DNA of 64,000 nt from Runella sp. SP2 (lineage in GTDB: Bacteria; Bacteroidota; Bacteroidia; Cytophagales; Spirosomataceae). Positions 43,746-52,983 of this stretch are shown here, one piece after another. The stretch is taken from assembly GCF_003711225.1 (NCBI RefSeq), contig NZ_CP031030.1:4526001-4590000 (forward strand), in the 5' to 3' direction. The notes below the pieces were generated by a model. It was not told the origin of the DNA, ran no database searches, and worked only from the letters and a program-made list of their open reading frames with translations. Each line of letters starts with the position of its first letter. Position 1 is the first letter of the stretch. The position numbers were made by a program, and so were the translations under genes.

Positions 43746-45077
43746 ATGCGCAAGGAAATCAGTGAAACCATTAAGTTAAGTATCCCTATCATTATTGCCC
43801 AACTTGGAGTAACACTCATGGGAATGACCGACAACCTAATGGTGGGCCGCTATCTTGGCGCCGTACCACTTGGTGCGGCGGGCTTGGCCAATTCGTTATC
43901 ATTTTTAATGTCAAGTATTGGCGTTGGTGGTCTGGGTGTAGTGGCGGCATTGATTTCTCAGGCCAAAGGTCAACACAACACCACCGAAATTGGCAAACTT
44001 TTTCGGGCAGGTTTGGCAGTTTCGGTTATTCTAGGTATAAGTTTAGGGCTTGCAGGGATACTCATGGGCGTCGAATTACACCTTTTTGGTCAAACCCCCG
44101 AAGTAACTCGCCTCGCTAAGCCTTTTTTGTACATTTTGAGCGCCTCTACACTTCCGTTGCTTGTATTTGTCGCTGCTCGTCAGTTGGCCGACGGGCTTTC
44201 GCTCACGCGGGTAGCCATGGCGGTTACAGTTTCTGCCCTGATTTTCAACGCTTTTTTCAACTGGATATTTATTAATGGCATTGGTTTTTTCCCAAAAATG
44301 GGGCTCAACGGCGCTGCTTTCGCAACGCTTTTGTCGCGTATTTACATGGCCGCCGCTATTTTGGTTTATATTTATAGAAGCAAAAACTTCACGCCATACC
44401 TCACGGCTTCCCATCAGCAGGCACTAGGAAAATTGATAAAAAAAGTTTTTCAACTGGGGATTCCCGTTGGGTTTCAGTTTTTCTTTGAAATTGCGGCTTT
44501 CTCGTTGGCAGTAGTCATTATCGGGTGGTTGGGAGAAAACCAACTTGCCGCCCACCAAATCGCCATTAACATGGCTTCTACAACTTACATGATGGCAACG
44601 GGAATTGCCTCCGCAGGCGCTATCCGCGTGGGGCGAGCGTATGGCGAAAAAAATCCGTTTAAGGTCAAACAAGCAGGTTCGGCGGCCCTGCTTCTTACCA
44701 TCGCTTTTATGGGAGTTTGGTGCATTACGTTCCTTACTTGCAACGAGTTTTTAGTATCTCTGTATCTCAAAAACAATCCTGAGGTAACAACCATTGCGGC
44801 TACGTTGATGATTTACGCGGGCTTTTTCCAATTGTCTGACGGCGTACAGGTAACGGCTTTGGGGGCGCTGCGGGGGCTGACCGACGTCAACGTTCCAACG
44901 GTTATCACGCTCATCGCGTATTGGGTCATTTCATTGCCGTTGAGTTATTTTCTGGCGTTTACGTTCAAAATGGACGTAGAAGGGGTTTGGGTTTCGTTAT
45001 CGGCGGGATTAACTTTCTCGGCGGTTTTCCTGACGATTCGTTTTTATCGAATGACAACAAAGGTTATGCCGCGCTGA
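43746..45077 (+). CDS. MATE-family multidrug/Na+ (or H+) antiporter
   Basis: A 443-residue, twelve-span membrane protein with two internally similar six-span halves. The first span region SIPIIIAQLGVTLMGMTDNLMVGRYLG is the usual MATE opening (split here only by description) and the second half repeats it as GIPVGFQFFFEIAAFSLAVV. The start is ATG 43746 (MRKEISETI), 23 codons inside the longest open frame, because the family begins there. It exports cationic drugs or secondary metabolites; the substrate is not predictable. It is convergent with the LytTR regulator gene. Confidence 0.92.
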   Translation: MRKEISETIKLSIPIIIAQLGVTLMGMTDNLMVGRYLGAVPLGAAGLANSLSFLMSSIGVGGLGVVAALISQAKGQHNTTEIGKLFRAGLAVSVILGISLGLAGILMGVELHLFGQTPEVTRLAKPFLYILSASTLPLLVFVAARQLADGLSLTRVAMAVTVSALIFNAFFNWIFINGIGFFPKMGLNGAAFATLLSRIYMAAAILVYIYRSKNFTPYLTASHQQALGKLIKKVFQLGIPVGFQFFFEIAAFSLAVVIIGWLGENQLAAHQIAINMASTTYMMATGIASAGAIRVGRAYGEKNPFKVKQAGSAALLLTIAFMGVWCITFLTCNEFLVSLYLKNNPEVTTIAATLMIYAGFFQLSDGVQVTALGALRGLTDVNVPTVITLIAYWVISLPLSYFLAFTFKMDVEGVWVSLSAGLTFSAVFLTIRFYRMTTKVMPR

Positions 45078-45181
45078 GGCAATTATGGGACTATCCAACA
45101 GACTTCAATTTTAAGAAAAAAGAATTTGTACTCATATTTTTCACTGCTGTGTTCTTATGAATCGTTATCAATCCTTTTTTC

Positions 45182-45198
45182 CCAAAAAATCTTTTTGG
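45182..45198. terminator. Weak A/T hairpin between MATE and LytTR genes
   Basis: CCAAAAA (45182-45188) pairs with TTTTTGG (45192-45198) around ATC, followed by ATTTTT. It could terminate transcription from either of the convergent genes, but the stem is short and AT-rich. Confidence 0.4.
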
Positions 45199-45240
45199 AT
45201 TTTTCCCTACTCTAGTAAGGAACGATTATGTTTATTTATT

Positions 45241-45978
45241 TTAATGAGGTGTTTTAATTACGGCTAATCGCTGCATTATCTCTTTGTATTGTGGTTCAGG
45301 AAAAGACAGCTTCAAATCTTGTCCTCTAAAAAAAAGCTGATTGCGCTCCACTCGTTCTACATAGTTAAAGTTGATTAGATATGACCTTGACAGACGATAG
45401 AAATTAGGTGTAGCGAAAAACTGCATTATGTAGCCCAAATTCATTGTAAAAAGACGATTTCTATCTGACTCAAAAACTCTCACATAAGCACCTTCTGCTT
45501 CTATGTATAGAACATCCTGCTTTGTAATACGCACATGGCCACCTTCAAAAGGCAAAAATAAGCTCTCCGCAGTAAACGGATTAATACCTGTTTCCTGACT
45601 TGCATGATAATTATAGTAAGCTAACTCTACCTGAATGGCAAGTTCTTTATGTCGAAATGGTTTGAGCAGATAAGCCGCTGGATAAGTTTCTGTTGCCCGT
45701 CGCACCGTAGGGATTTCTGAATTGGCCGTCAGATAAATAATAGGCATTTGTTGTTGAGCCAATAATGCTTTTGCGGTAGCAATACCATCAACAGAAGAGT
45801 CTTCTAAGATAATATCAATCAATGCTAAATCGGGTAGAGTATGTTTAAGCGACGAAAGTGCTTCCTTACAACTTTGGGCAATGGCTGTAATTTGATGGCC
45901 TGCTTTCTGCAAAGTTTCCTGAATATCATTGGCCGTAATGAGTTCATCTTCTATGATGAGGATTTTTAATGGATTCAT
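45241..45978 (-). CDS. LytTR-family response regulator
   Basis: The 245-residue protein has an N-terminal receiver (Asp55 in ALIDIILED as phospho-acceptor, with DE at 11-12 and Lys in YLLKPF) and a C-terminal LytTR DNA-binding domain (about 140-240) with DVLYIEAEGAYVRV and FYRLSRSYLINFNYVERV. It is encoded 50 nt downstream of the TPR histidine kinase on the same strand, so the two form a phosphorelay pair. The LytTR pairing with a HisKA_2/HWE-type kinase is common in Bacteroidota. Target genes are not known. Confidence 0.93.
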   Translation of the reverse strand: MNPLKILIIEDELITANDIQETLQKAGHQITAIAQSCKEALSSLKHTLPDLALIDIILEDSSVDGIATAKALLAQQQMPIIYLTANSEIPTVRRATETYPAAYLLKPFRHKELAIQVELAYYNYHASQETGINPFTAESLFLPFEGGHVRITKQDVLYIEAEGAYVRVFESDRNRLFTMNLGYIMQFFATPNFYRLSRSYLINFNYVERVERNQLFFRGQDLKLSFPEPQYKEIMQRLAVIKTPH

Positions 45979-46028
45979 CTTATAAATTAGTATTAACTAG
46001 AGACCAACATTCTTACTTATGAAACGCT

Positions 46029-47756
46029 TTAGACTTTACATTCCATTTCAAAAATACTTCCCTGCTCTTTTTTAAAACGATAGGTACCCTTCAATTGCTG
46101 TACTTGTATCTGAATCAGACGCATACCAAATGTTTGATTTTTTCGATTTTCTACCCCTTGAAACCCTGGGCCATTATCCGTAACTTTGAGGGTAAGTTGT
46201 TGATTTTGTAGAGTACATGCTATCCCAAAAATCGGATTCGGATTTTTGGGAAACGCATACTTGCAGGCATTAGCGACAAGCTCGTTAACAATCAAACCTA
46301 TTCTCAAAGCAGGGTCGGCCGCAATTAGAAGAGAAAGTGCCATGTCATAATCTACTTTTGTTTGTTCATACCCAAAAGATTGTAGAGCTATCCCTACCAA
46401 TTCCTTTATAAATTCTGACATATTTACCATAGCCAACTGATCGCCATCATAAAGTTTACGCTGCAATATCGCCATGACCTCAATTCGTAGCTGGCTCTCT
46501 TCCACGGCTGTTTTTGCTGCTTCATCAGTGAGGCGATTTGCCTGTAAACTTAACAAGCTTGATACCAATTGCAAATTGTTTTTCACACGGTGATTCTGCT
46601 CCCGTACCAATGTCGCGTTTTGTTGACTAAGCCGTTGGTTCTTGCGAAAAAGCTGATAGAAAACCGTCGTTGCTACAGTAGCTACCAAAAACAAAATAGA
46701 CAAAGCTGCCAAGAAGCGACGTTGATTTTGCTGGATTTGCTTACTTAGCTCCAGCTCATTGTGCTGATTTTTAAGTTGTACTTCTTTTTTCTCGGTTTCG
46801 TATTCAACAGCGAGGCGCGAAACCGCTCCATCGCGATCAGCCAAAAGTTGATTACGCTCAATGTCAAATAATATTTTTAATTGTTTATGTGCGTTTTGCC
46901 AATCTTTTTTGCCCCTGTAGTATTCTTCAAAAAAAGCAGCAAACTCCTTTTCGGTTTGGGTCTCTCTAATACTTAGTTTATTATATATCGTTTCGGCTTC
47001 CTTAGCTGACTCATATGCCTTATCTGGCTGACTCATAGCCAAATGAGTAGTTGCCAATTTTTGCATTATAAGCGCTTCGTTGTGTTTGTGTCCCAATACT
47101 TGATAGCATTTTAAGGCTATTTGATAATAGTTGAGTGCCCTTCGGCTCTTCTGATATCTATAAAAATCCCCTAGTCTATCACTTGCATCAGCAATTGACA
47201 TCGTGTCTTTTAGCTCATATGCCATTCTTTCGCCTCTTTTACAGTAATACAATACACTGTCATGTAAGGATTTTTTAAGATTATCATGCACATTGCTTTT
47301 ATAAATTACTATATAAATTGCCGCCATACGATGGTATCCTGCTGCTATACGCTTTGGGGAACCCGATCGCTGAAAATAGCTAAATGCCAAACGTCCATAC
47401 TTCAAAGCTTCTGTATTACGCGCCTGTAGAATTTCCAGCTCAGAAAGATAAAGATATAAACGACCTATTTTTTCTAAATCCCTGTGCTTTTCCATGATTC
47501 TAAGCGATTGCATGAAGTAATCTTTAGCTTTCAAGTAATCATGAGCTGCCACGTGTATTTTCCCGTACAAATAGTAAGCCTCCGCCATCAGTAATGTATC
47601 TTTTTTGGCCAATGCTTCGCTCTCTACCTCTTGGGCATATTTGAGTTTTTCGGGCTGGAGCGGGAGAAAAGTTGAGGTCTGAGCAATACTGATAGCACTC
47701 TTCATTATTAGAAGTAAGCCAACCAAGCCACTAATTTTATTGGGGAGTTTTCTCAT
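46029..47756 (-). CDS. TPR-containing sensor histidine kinase (HisKA_2 type)
   Basis: A 575-residue sensor: signal peptide (1-26), TPR repeats in the periplasm (about 40-300), a coiled coil (about 300-345), one membrane span (348-368), and a HisKA_2 dimerisation region whose phospho-acceptor is H389 in EQNHRVKNNLQ. The HATPase domain (about 465-575) shows the N-box NELVANACKYAF and DNGPGF. Signal input probably comes through protein-protein contact with the TPR array. A TATTTTTG element lies 59-66 nt upstream, and the cognate regulator follows. Confidence 0.92.
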   Translation of the reverse strand: MRKLPNKISGLVGLLLIMKSAISIAQTSTFLPLQPEKLKYAQEVESEALAKKDTLLMAEAYYLYGKIHVAAHDYLKAKDYFMQSLRIMEKHRDLEKIGRLYLYLSELEILQARNTEALKYGRLAFSYFQRSGSPKRIAAGYHRMAAIYIVIYKSNVHDNLKKSLHDSVLYYCKRGERMAYELKDTMSIADASDRLGDFYRYQKSRRALNYYQIALKCYQVLGHKHNEALIMQKLATTHLAMSQPDKAYESAKEAETIYNKLSIRETQTEKEFAAFFEEYYRGKKDWQNAHKQLKILFDIERNQLLADRDGAVSRLAVEYETEKKEVQLKNQHNELELSKQIQQNQRRFLAALSILFLVATVATTVFYQLFRKNQRLSQQNATLVREQNHRVKNNLQLVSSLLSLQANRLTDEAAKTAVEESQLRIEVMAILQRKLYDGDQLAMVNMSEFIKELVGIALQSFGYEQTKVDYDMALSLLIAADPALRIGLIVNELVANACKYAFPKNPNPIFGIACTLQNQQLTLKVTDNGPGFQGVENRKNQTFGMRLIQIQVQQLKGTYRFKKEQGSIFEMECKV

Positions 47757-48191
47757 TAAAAGTCGAGTAAAAATGTAAGTTTTGGCAAATAAGTGTTGGC
47801 AAATACACTTCGTACAAAAATAGTCTTTTTAGCCAGTTTAGCTTTTATTTCCTTTCAAAATTTTAAGCCGAAATAATTTCGTAAAGTATTTTTCAAGGTT
47901 CGTAAAGCGAAGTTGAGTATTTCGTTAAGTCGAGCAAAATAAATTCAAACATTCTCATTAAAATTGGGAGATAGTTTTTACAAGCTGCTAAATTTCTAAA
48001 ACATAAGTTTAATTGAGTGCGGGTCTATAAAATGCTTGCAGGGCAGGTCCTTGGCGACAGATTGTGCGTGCCCGAGGTCAGAGTTTAGGTTTCTCGGGTT
48101 GTGTGCGACACATCAAATGCCCCGGTAGGGCCAGTTTGGGTTTCCATTTCGGATTCTCTAACAAGTTCAACTAAGTAATCAAATCAAACTC
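47757..48191. other. Gene-free gap with a GC-richer structured block
   Basis: The first part is AT-rich leader DNA of the kinase gene, with a TATTTTTG word on the minus strand (47822-47815) and a TTGGCAAATA direct repeat (about 47782-47806). From about 48020 to 48175 the composition becomes clearly GC-richer and contains short self-complementary pieces such as GGGCA/TGCCC and GGCCC/GGGCC. No credible ORF: both strands have stops every 20-35 codons. It may be a dispersed repeat or a structured RNA; I cannot decide. Confidence 0.4.
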
Positions 48192-48602
48192 ATGAAAAAT
48201 AGTACGAAAGAGTTAAGAATAGCGCTGATTTGGATTTTGTTACTTATGGTGTTATCCTGTGGTCCTTCTGAGGAGCAACTAAGGTACGAACGTCAGCAAG
48301 CTGAACAACAGCGTATCGAACAAGAACAAGCGGAGCAAAGACAAAAAATTGCTTACATAAATGCCATTAATTCGGTTTTACAATTAGATGCTAAGACTTC
48401 TAACATTAGTAACTCTACAAGTCGAGCGTCTGCTATGAGGGACATAGATTTAACACAATGTCCACAAGATTTTGCCATCACTTACTTAAATCATCTTCAT
48501 GCTTGGGAGGACATGGCTAAAATTGATAAAGCACAACAAGAGTTAAGGCTTGGGCAAGGCAAATTTTGGGCAAATCCAGTCAAGCAGTATTCGTATGCTT
48601 AA
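48192..48602 (+). CDS. Small lipoprotein with coiled coil, unknown function
   Basis: The 136-residue product has a lipoprotein signal (lipobox V-L-S-C, Cys23), then a Gln/Glu-rich helix of about 30 residues (QQRIEQEQAEQRQ) and a compact C-terminal part with the motif DIDLTQCPQDFAITYLNHLHAW. That CP-DF-YxxH-AW pattern recurs, as far as I recall, in unnamed small bacterial proteins, but no function is known to me. It is the first of four consecutive export-type genes in an AT-rich segment. Confidence 0.75.
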   Translation: MKNSTKELRIALIWILLLMVLSCGPSEEQLRYERQQAEQQRIEQEQAEQRQKIAYINAINSVLQLDAKTSNISNSTSRASAMRDIDLTQCPQDFAITYLNHLHAWEDMAKIDKAQQELRLGQGKFWANPVKQYSYA

Positions 48603-48748
48603 AGTGCTTTGAAAAAAATAGAATTTTCTTTAAACCTTATCAAACTAATTTTTTCTATATATTAAAGACTTAAAGATTGATAATTTGAATTGGCTTTGTT
48701 GCTAAGAGCCAATATATCTGTTGTTTTTGAACTAACTTCTACAACGCC

Positions 48749-49678
48749 ATGCTAAATTTCTTGACTCCTCTTTCACTCTCGTTCATTGCACAAATCTACC
48801 TTGAGCTTAACACCATTTCAGGGTATAATTTTGGACATAGCAACATTGTGCAAACTGCAATAAAAGACACCAACTGCATTGTAATAAACGATCTAAAGTA
48901 TTCAGGCCTCAAAGGTCGAGTGAAATCAGTAAAATTAAGTACTTATCAAGCACTTGAAAAGTTTGGAGAACTTACCGAAGGGAAGTTAGTAGATGATAGC
49001 CTTGAAAAAAATTCTTTTGCTCAATTTGATGCAGATGGTTATTATACAAAAATTGAAATTTATGATACACTATGCATTGTTAGAGAACGAACTGAATTCA
49101 AAAGGTATCCAAAAGGGTGCACAATCAGTTCTAAAACTTGGTATGCAGACACCTTAAATGAGGTAAATGAATTCACTTATAATTTTAAGGATTCAATCAT
49201 TGAACAAAGGCAGTATGACAGTAAAAATAAATTATTATTTGTCGAAAAGTCAAAACTTGATAAAACTGGCAAACTTCTTGAAAGTGTGAAATATAATTCA
49301 GAAGGAAGAAAAACAGAATTTTACATGAAAGTTAGAGCGCAAGACGCTCCAACTACAACCACCTGGCATAAATACGATGAAGATGGAAATGTTATAAATA
49401 CTCACATTTGGGTATACAACAAAAAAGACAGAACTCAGATATATTCCTTCATTAGGTACATAATAACGGATGCGGTTGAGGTTAGTTCAGTAGATAACTT
49501 TGGGACAATTGAAAAATTTAATGAACAAGAAGACCTGCTAAAATCCCGCTCGAGTAACTCTACTGTGATCACAACATATAAATACGACTATGATAAAAAT
49601 AAGAACTGGACGAAAAGAATAGAATATTTAGATGGCAAACCTGAGAAAATTTTTAAAAGAGTTATTGAATATTATTGA
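48749..49678 (+). CDS. Export-type protein with tandem beta-strand repeats, unknown function
   Basis: A 309-residue protein with a hydrophobic N-terminus and then a series of about 20-residue strand-turn-strand units of the YDxxG/FDADG kind (SFAQFDADGYYTKIEIYD; VKYNSEGRKTEFYMKV; WHKYDEDGNVINT; YKYDYDKNKNWTKRIEYL). This resembles RHS/YD-like or MORN-like surface repeats, though it is far shorter than RHS toxins and has no C-terminal toxin domain. The codon use is AT-rich like its neighbours. I do not recognise a named family. Confidence 0.7.
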   Translation: MLNFLTPLSLSFIAQIYLELNTISGYNFGHSNIVQTAIKDTNCIVINDLKYSGLKGRVKSVKLSTYQALEKFGELTEGKLVDDSLEKNSFAQFDADGYYTKIEIYDTLCIVRERTEFKRYPKGCTISSKTWYADTLNEVNEFTYNFKDSIIEQRQYDSKNKLLFVEKSKLDKTGKLLESVKYNSEGRKTEFYMKVRAQDAPTTTTWHKYDEDGNVINTHIWVYNKKDRTQIYSFIRYIITDAVEVSSVDNFGTIEKFNEQEDLLKSRSSNSTVITTYKYDYDKNKNWTKRIEYLDGKPEKIFKRVIEYY

Positions 49679-49732
49679 AGACGAACCAATCTTCCGGGCA
49701 TTTGTAAAAATTTGAATAACATGATCTAAGCC

Positions 49733-51232
49733 ATGAAACGTATTACAACTCTAATCATGTTTTCGACAATCGCGTTGTCTGAAAACGTTGTCTATTCACA
49801 AGTACAAGACATTGGGATTGATTTTAAGAAGAAAGGCTTTCTTCGAGGAATCAACAAGTCTAATCGAGATGCCTTAATTGACTTTGTGGGCGAAAAAGAA
49901 ATAACGACAGAGAGAATAAAATTGTCTGACAATATTCCTTTGGCAAATTTAAATGCCGGGGCTTCGGTTGAAGTTGAAGGAGAGTACTTTCGTAAAGCAA
50001 ATTTGAATATTGCAAAAAAAATGGTATTAGGTAAAGATTATACTCAAAGAGTAAGAATTAAAAATGGTCGATTAGATTTTATTGTATCAGATTATGCGAT
50101 TATAGATGGACATAAAGTTAAACTTGAGAAAGGGACAATCGTTAAAGGTAAAAATGGCTATAAGAAAGAGTTTGACGCTCTCAATAAACTACTTTTAGGG
50201 GACATTGTAAATTTAAGTGGAAAATGGCAACCAGATGGTTTTATTTATGCAGACTCATTCACTGTAGAACCGGATATTGAAACTCAAGACGACCAAGAGG
50301 TAAAAACATATATGGCTGGTGTTCACAGTGTCCTATATCCAATTTGGTCAAACAAAGCTAAACGCAAACCATATTTAGGTGCTAAATTTGACGGCTACCA
50401 AATCTGCGAGATAGATGCTTTACAAGAATTTGTAGGCCGAGTTGGATTACGGCTTATTCCAGATTACATAAAGTCTAAGATAAACTTTGTTTTTATAGTT
50501 ATAAATGATGATAATTTTAATGCATGCGTTTTTCCTAATGGTCTTTCCTTTGTAAATACTGGTTTACTAAGACGTATTAATAATGAAGCTCAACTTGCTG
50601 CTGTACTTGGGCATGAAATAGCTCATGCACTTTATGAACACGGTGCGAAAAGAAATAAAGATATTGCAAGAGCTTTGAAGAAGAAAGAAGATTTATATCG
50701 TGCAAATAAAATCTTTGATTTAGTAGGAAAGATCAGCCCCGGTATTCCGGGTATAACTGACCAACGGGGAAGAACCACTACGGGAAATGTAAATTCTAAT
50801 GTTCTACTTAGTGATTTGCCAACTTCCATAATTCGGAAAGAAATATCGGATTTTAGTGTTGAAGAAGAATTGCAAGCAGATAGAGTTGGTTTATATTTAC
50901 TTGCTCGTGCTGGTTACGACCCGAGAGAAGCAAGTATTGTATGGAAAAATGTATTTAACGAATATGGTAACGGTAAGATAGAGAAAAACTCTTATTTCGA
51001 TAGTATTCTCAATGATGTATCTAATAACCGTAGAGTGACAACGGAGAATATTGGAACTGAAATCATAAACAGTGTGGCTCGTACTAAAACAAAAAATAAT
51101 ATGCTCGAAGCCGAAAAAACACACCCATACCATGTATCAAGGTACGCGGACTTATTGGAAATGACTTACTTATTTTGGTCTTCGGACGATTTGTTGAAAA
51201 ATAGTACGAGAGGAGTTATTCTTAGACAATAA
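49733..51232 (+). CDS. Secreted M48-family zinc metalloprotease
   Basis: A 499-residue protein with a signal peptide (cleavage after YSQ) and two N-terminal beta-rich segments (about 55-190, with repeated VxVEGEYF and LSGKWQPDG strands, DUF5666-like). The M48 peptidase domain (about 215-430) follows, with zinc ligands in H294-E295-I-A-H298 and the third ligand in the VEEELQADRVGLYLL motif about 80 residues on. The fold resembles BepA/Ste24-type enzymes but without membrane spans, so it is probably a periplasmic or surface quality-control protease. Its position between two unknown export-type genes suggests a shared substrate or partner. Confidence 0.85.
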   Translation: MKRITTLIMFSTIALSENVVYSQVQDIGIDFKKKGFLRGINKSNRDALIDFVGEKEITTERIKLSDNIPLANLNAGASVEVEGEYFRKANLNIAKKMVLGKDYTQRVRIKNGRLDFIVSDYAIIDGHKVKLEKGTIVKGKNGYKKEFDALNKLLLGDIVNLSGKWQPDGFIYADSFTVEPDIETQDDQEVKTYMAGVHSVLYPIWSNKAKRKPYLGAKFDGYQICEIDALQEFVGRVGLRLIPDYIKSKINFVFIVINDDNFNACVFPNGLSFVNTGLLRRINNEAQLAAVLGHEIAHALYEHGAKRNKDIARALKKKEDLYRANKIFDLVGKISPGIPGITDQRGRTTTGNVNSNVLLSDLPTSIIRKEISDFSVEEELQADRVGLYLLARAGYDPREASIVWKNVFNEYGNGKIEKNSYFDSILNDVSNNRRVTTENIGTEIINSVARTKTKNNMLEAEKTHPYHVSRYADLLEMTYLFWSSDDLLKNSTRGVILRQ

Positions 51233-51244
51233 CTGTACATGATT

Positions 51245-52270
51245 ATGGAACGGTATTCTATTCACCTCTTCTTATCTTCTACTTTTGTGATGCTATCCTT
51301 ATGGGCTAATGCTCAAATTTTTGATAATAAAACATTTGTACAAGTAGTTGAAAAATCAAACGGTGAACTAAAAACATCTATAAAGAAACGTTTGCAAAAT
51401 AGTGACCATATTTTTATTGCTGCCCCCGTTAGCGGAGAAGGACATAATTATCTATCGTTCAATTCTTTGGGCAAGTCACAATTTACTCCTAAACAAGTCA
51501 TAAATGCAATCAAAACAGACCCTAACGACGCTTTCCCTTATTTTAGGGCTGACGGAGAATGCAGTCAAAAGATTAAGAAGGGTAACGTTTTCTCTTTAAA
51601 TGTGGCTTTAGAAGGATATAGAGTTATTGAAAATCCGGTTCAAGTTACAGTCGTTAATAAATACTCCTTCACTTTTAGCACCTTACCCGGTCACACTTTA
51701 CAGGGATCAGCAACTCATGGTATATGTAAAGATAGTAGCGGTGAGTTATGGTTATTTCAAGTTGGGACTGGAGTATTAGGGGAAGCGGAGTTAAAACAGA
51801 AGTTAAATTACACTATTGCAAAAAAAATGTGGTCTCAGATGGCAGAAAATGTTAAAGGGATGATAGAAAATATCAAATTTGACTCTCAAGAAAGCGAAGA
51901 CAGCAATGACTACTTATATCGGGTCAATAGTTATGTAAATACTGAAATATCAGTTAAGAAGGGAGACCGTATTAGCATTAGTGCGAGTGGGACTGTTAAG
52001 TTTGGATTCTGGTTAGCTGGTTCAGGTGGCCCTGAAGGGATTTCATTCAATCCCGCTTACAATTATTTCACTGATTTACTGCATGGTTGTCTTATTGGAA
52101 GAATCAAAACCTTGAACTCAGGAACCCGGGATGACTGGTTTTACATTGGTATTGGGCGAGATATTATAGCTGCAAAGTCTGGAACTTTAGAGTTTGAGGT
52201 TAACGACAATCAACCCCAAGACAATGATGGAAAGTTCTGCGTTGAAGTTGTTATCAATTCTATGAAATAA
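51245..52270 (+). CDS. Export-type protein with C-terminal PA-IL/LecA-like domain
   Basis: The 341-residue protein has a signal peptide ending ANAQ (start taken at 51245; the frame opens two codons earlier). An N-terminal domain of unknown type (about 25-200) precedes a C-terminal domain of about 120 residues that begins VNTEISVKKGDRISISASG and ends GTLEFEVNDNQPQDNDGKF. That order of strands and the ND-x-x-x-DN calcium/sugar-like motif match the PA-IL (LecA) galactose-binding lectin domain. Sugar binding is inference. It follows the M48 gene by 6-12 nt and closes the island, with a strong terminator 15 nt after its stop. Confidence 0.75.
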   Translation: MERYSIHLFLSSTFVMLSLWANAQIFDNKTFVQVVEKSNGELKTSIKKRLQNSDHIFIAAPVSGEGHNYLSFNSLGKSQFTPKQVINAIKTDPNDAFPYFRADGECSQKIKKGNVFSLNVALEGYRVIENPVQVTVVNKYSFTFSTLPGHTLQGSATHGICKDSSGELWLFQVGTGVLGEAELKQKLNYTIAKKMWSQMAENVKGMIENIKFDSQESEDSNDYLYRVNSYVNTEISVKKGDRISISASGTVKFGFWLAGSGGPEGISFNPAYNYFTDLLHGCLIGRIKTLNSGTRDDWFYIGIGRDIIAAKSGTLEFEVNDNQPQDNDGKFCVEVVINSMK

Positions 52271-52284
52271 AAACTTTTAAAGCC

Positions 52285-52316
52285 GTTGGTGGTGTTCTCA
52301 CCGCCAACTTTTTTTT
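52285..52316 (+). terminator. Strong intrinsic terminator after the lectin-like gene
   Basis: GTTGGTGGTG (52285-52294) pairs with CACCGCCAAC (52299-52308), ten pairs with one G-T, loop TTCT, followed by eight T (52309-52316). Confidence 0.92.
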
Positions 52317-52327
52317 GCCGCTGGTAG

Positions 52328-52486
52328 GCGCGTACGTGGGAGCCTGCAGGCAAAGCTACGCATCACGAGGTTATGCTGGATGTGCGTTCTGTGGCGACGG
52401 CTTCGTGGGGCTGGAATGATAATGACCCTATTGTAAACGTGAATTGGCAGAATACCAAAGATTTTACCAATTGGTTCATGAGTTAA
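52328..52486 (+). pseudogene. Fragment of a secreted-protein gene (C-terminal end)
   Basis: A 52-codon open stretch without a start codon near its beginning reads HHEVMLDVRSVATASWGWN and later VNVNWQNTKDFTNWF before a natural stop. The composition is protein-like and differs from shadow translation, so it is probably the last piece of a deleted gene. I do not recognise the family with confidence. It starts directly downstream of the terminator at 52285. Confidence 0.4.
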
Positions 52487-52632
52487 ACGCTCCGCCAGTT
52501 GAGAATTAATAAAGCAGATGCCATGCATTTTGCCCACTTTATATAAACCACTTTCACATCCCGCAAAAAGTAGGTGACATCCTCCCTAATTTAAATTATC
52601 CAAAATTTGGAAGGACGTCACTTTAAAGATTA

Positions 52633-52983
52633 CTAGAAGAAACGAGTCAAACTCAGCCGTGCAAAAAACGGCGTACCGGGCGTAAAGTGTATTTCTTCGA
52701 CGGGTGCGACTTCTCCGCGCAGTCGGCTTTCAGTAGCAAATTGAGTTTCTTTCCAGCGGGGATTGAATAAGTTTTGCACTGATAAACCAAGCGTATAATT
52801 TTTCTTACTGTAATTGGCCTGCATATCGGTCACAAAATAGCCTTTGGTTATGATAGAATTCCCTTCATTGGCGGGCATGTAGCGATAGAACAGCGAGCCG
52901 CTGAATCCTTTCTGGTTTTGCAGCGAAAGCCCACCTAACGTTGTAAAGTAGGTGCTAGCAGTGGGTAATTTTGGCCTTTCAAT
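52633..52983 (-). pseudogene. C-terminal remnant of a TonB-dependent receptor
   Basis: On the minus strand about 117 codons are open from 52983 to the stop at 52633. The translation is the end of a TonB-dependent outer-membrane receptor: GLSLQNQKGFSGSLFYRY, then the family NSIITKGYFVTDMQANY strand, LGLSVQNLFNPRW, the conserved VEEIHFTPGTPFF and the terminal strand ARLSLTRFF with its C-terminal aromatic. An in-frame TGA lies just upstream and the remaining 600-plus residues (barrel, plug and signal) are missing, so this is a deletion remnant. Confidence 0.8.

Noticed and set aside
48020-48175. tmRNA or 6S RNA
   Set aside because: No tag-peptide frame, no tRNA-like ends and no long 6S-type bubble hairpin could be recognised.
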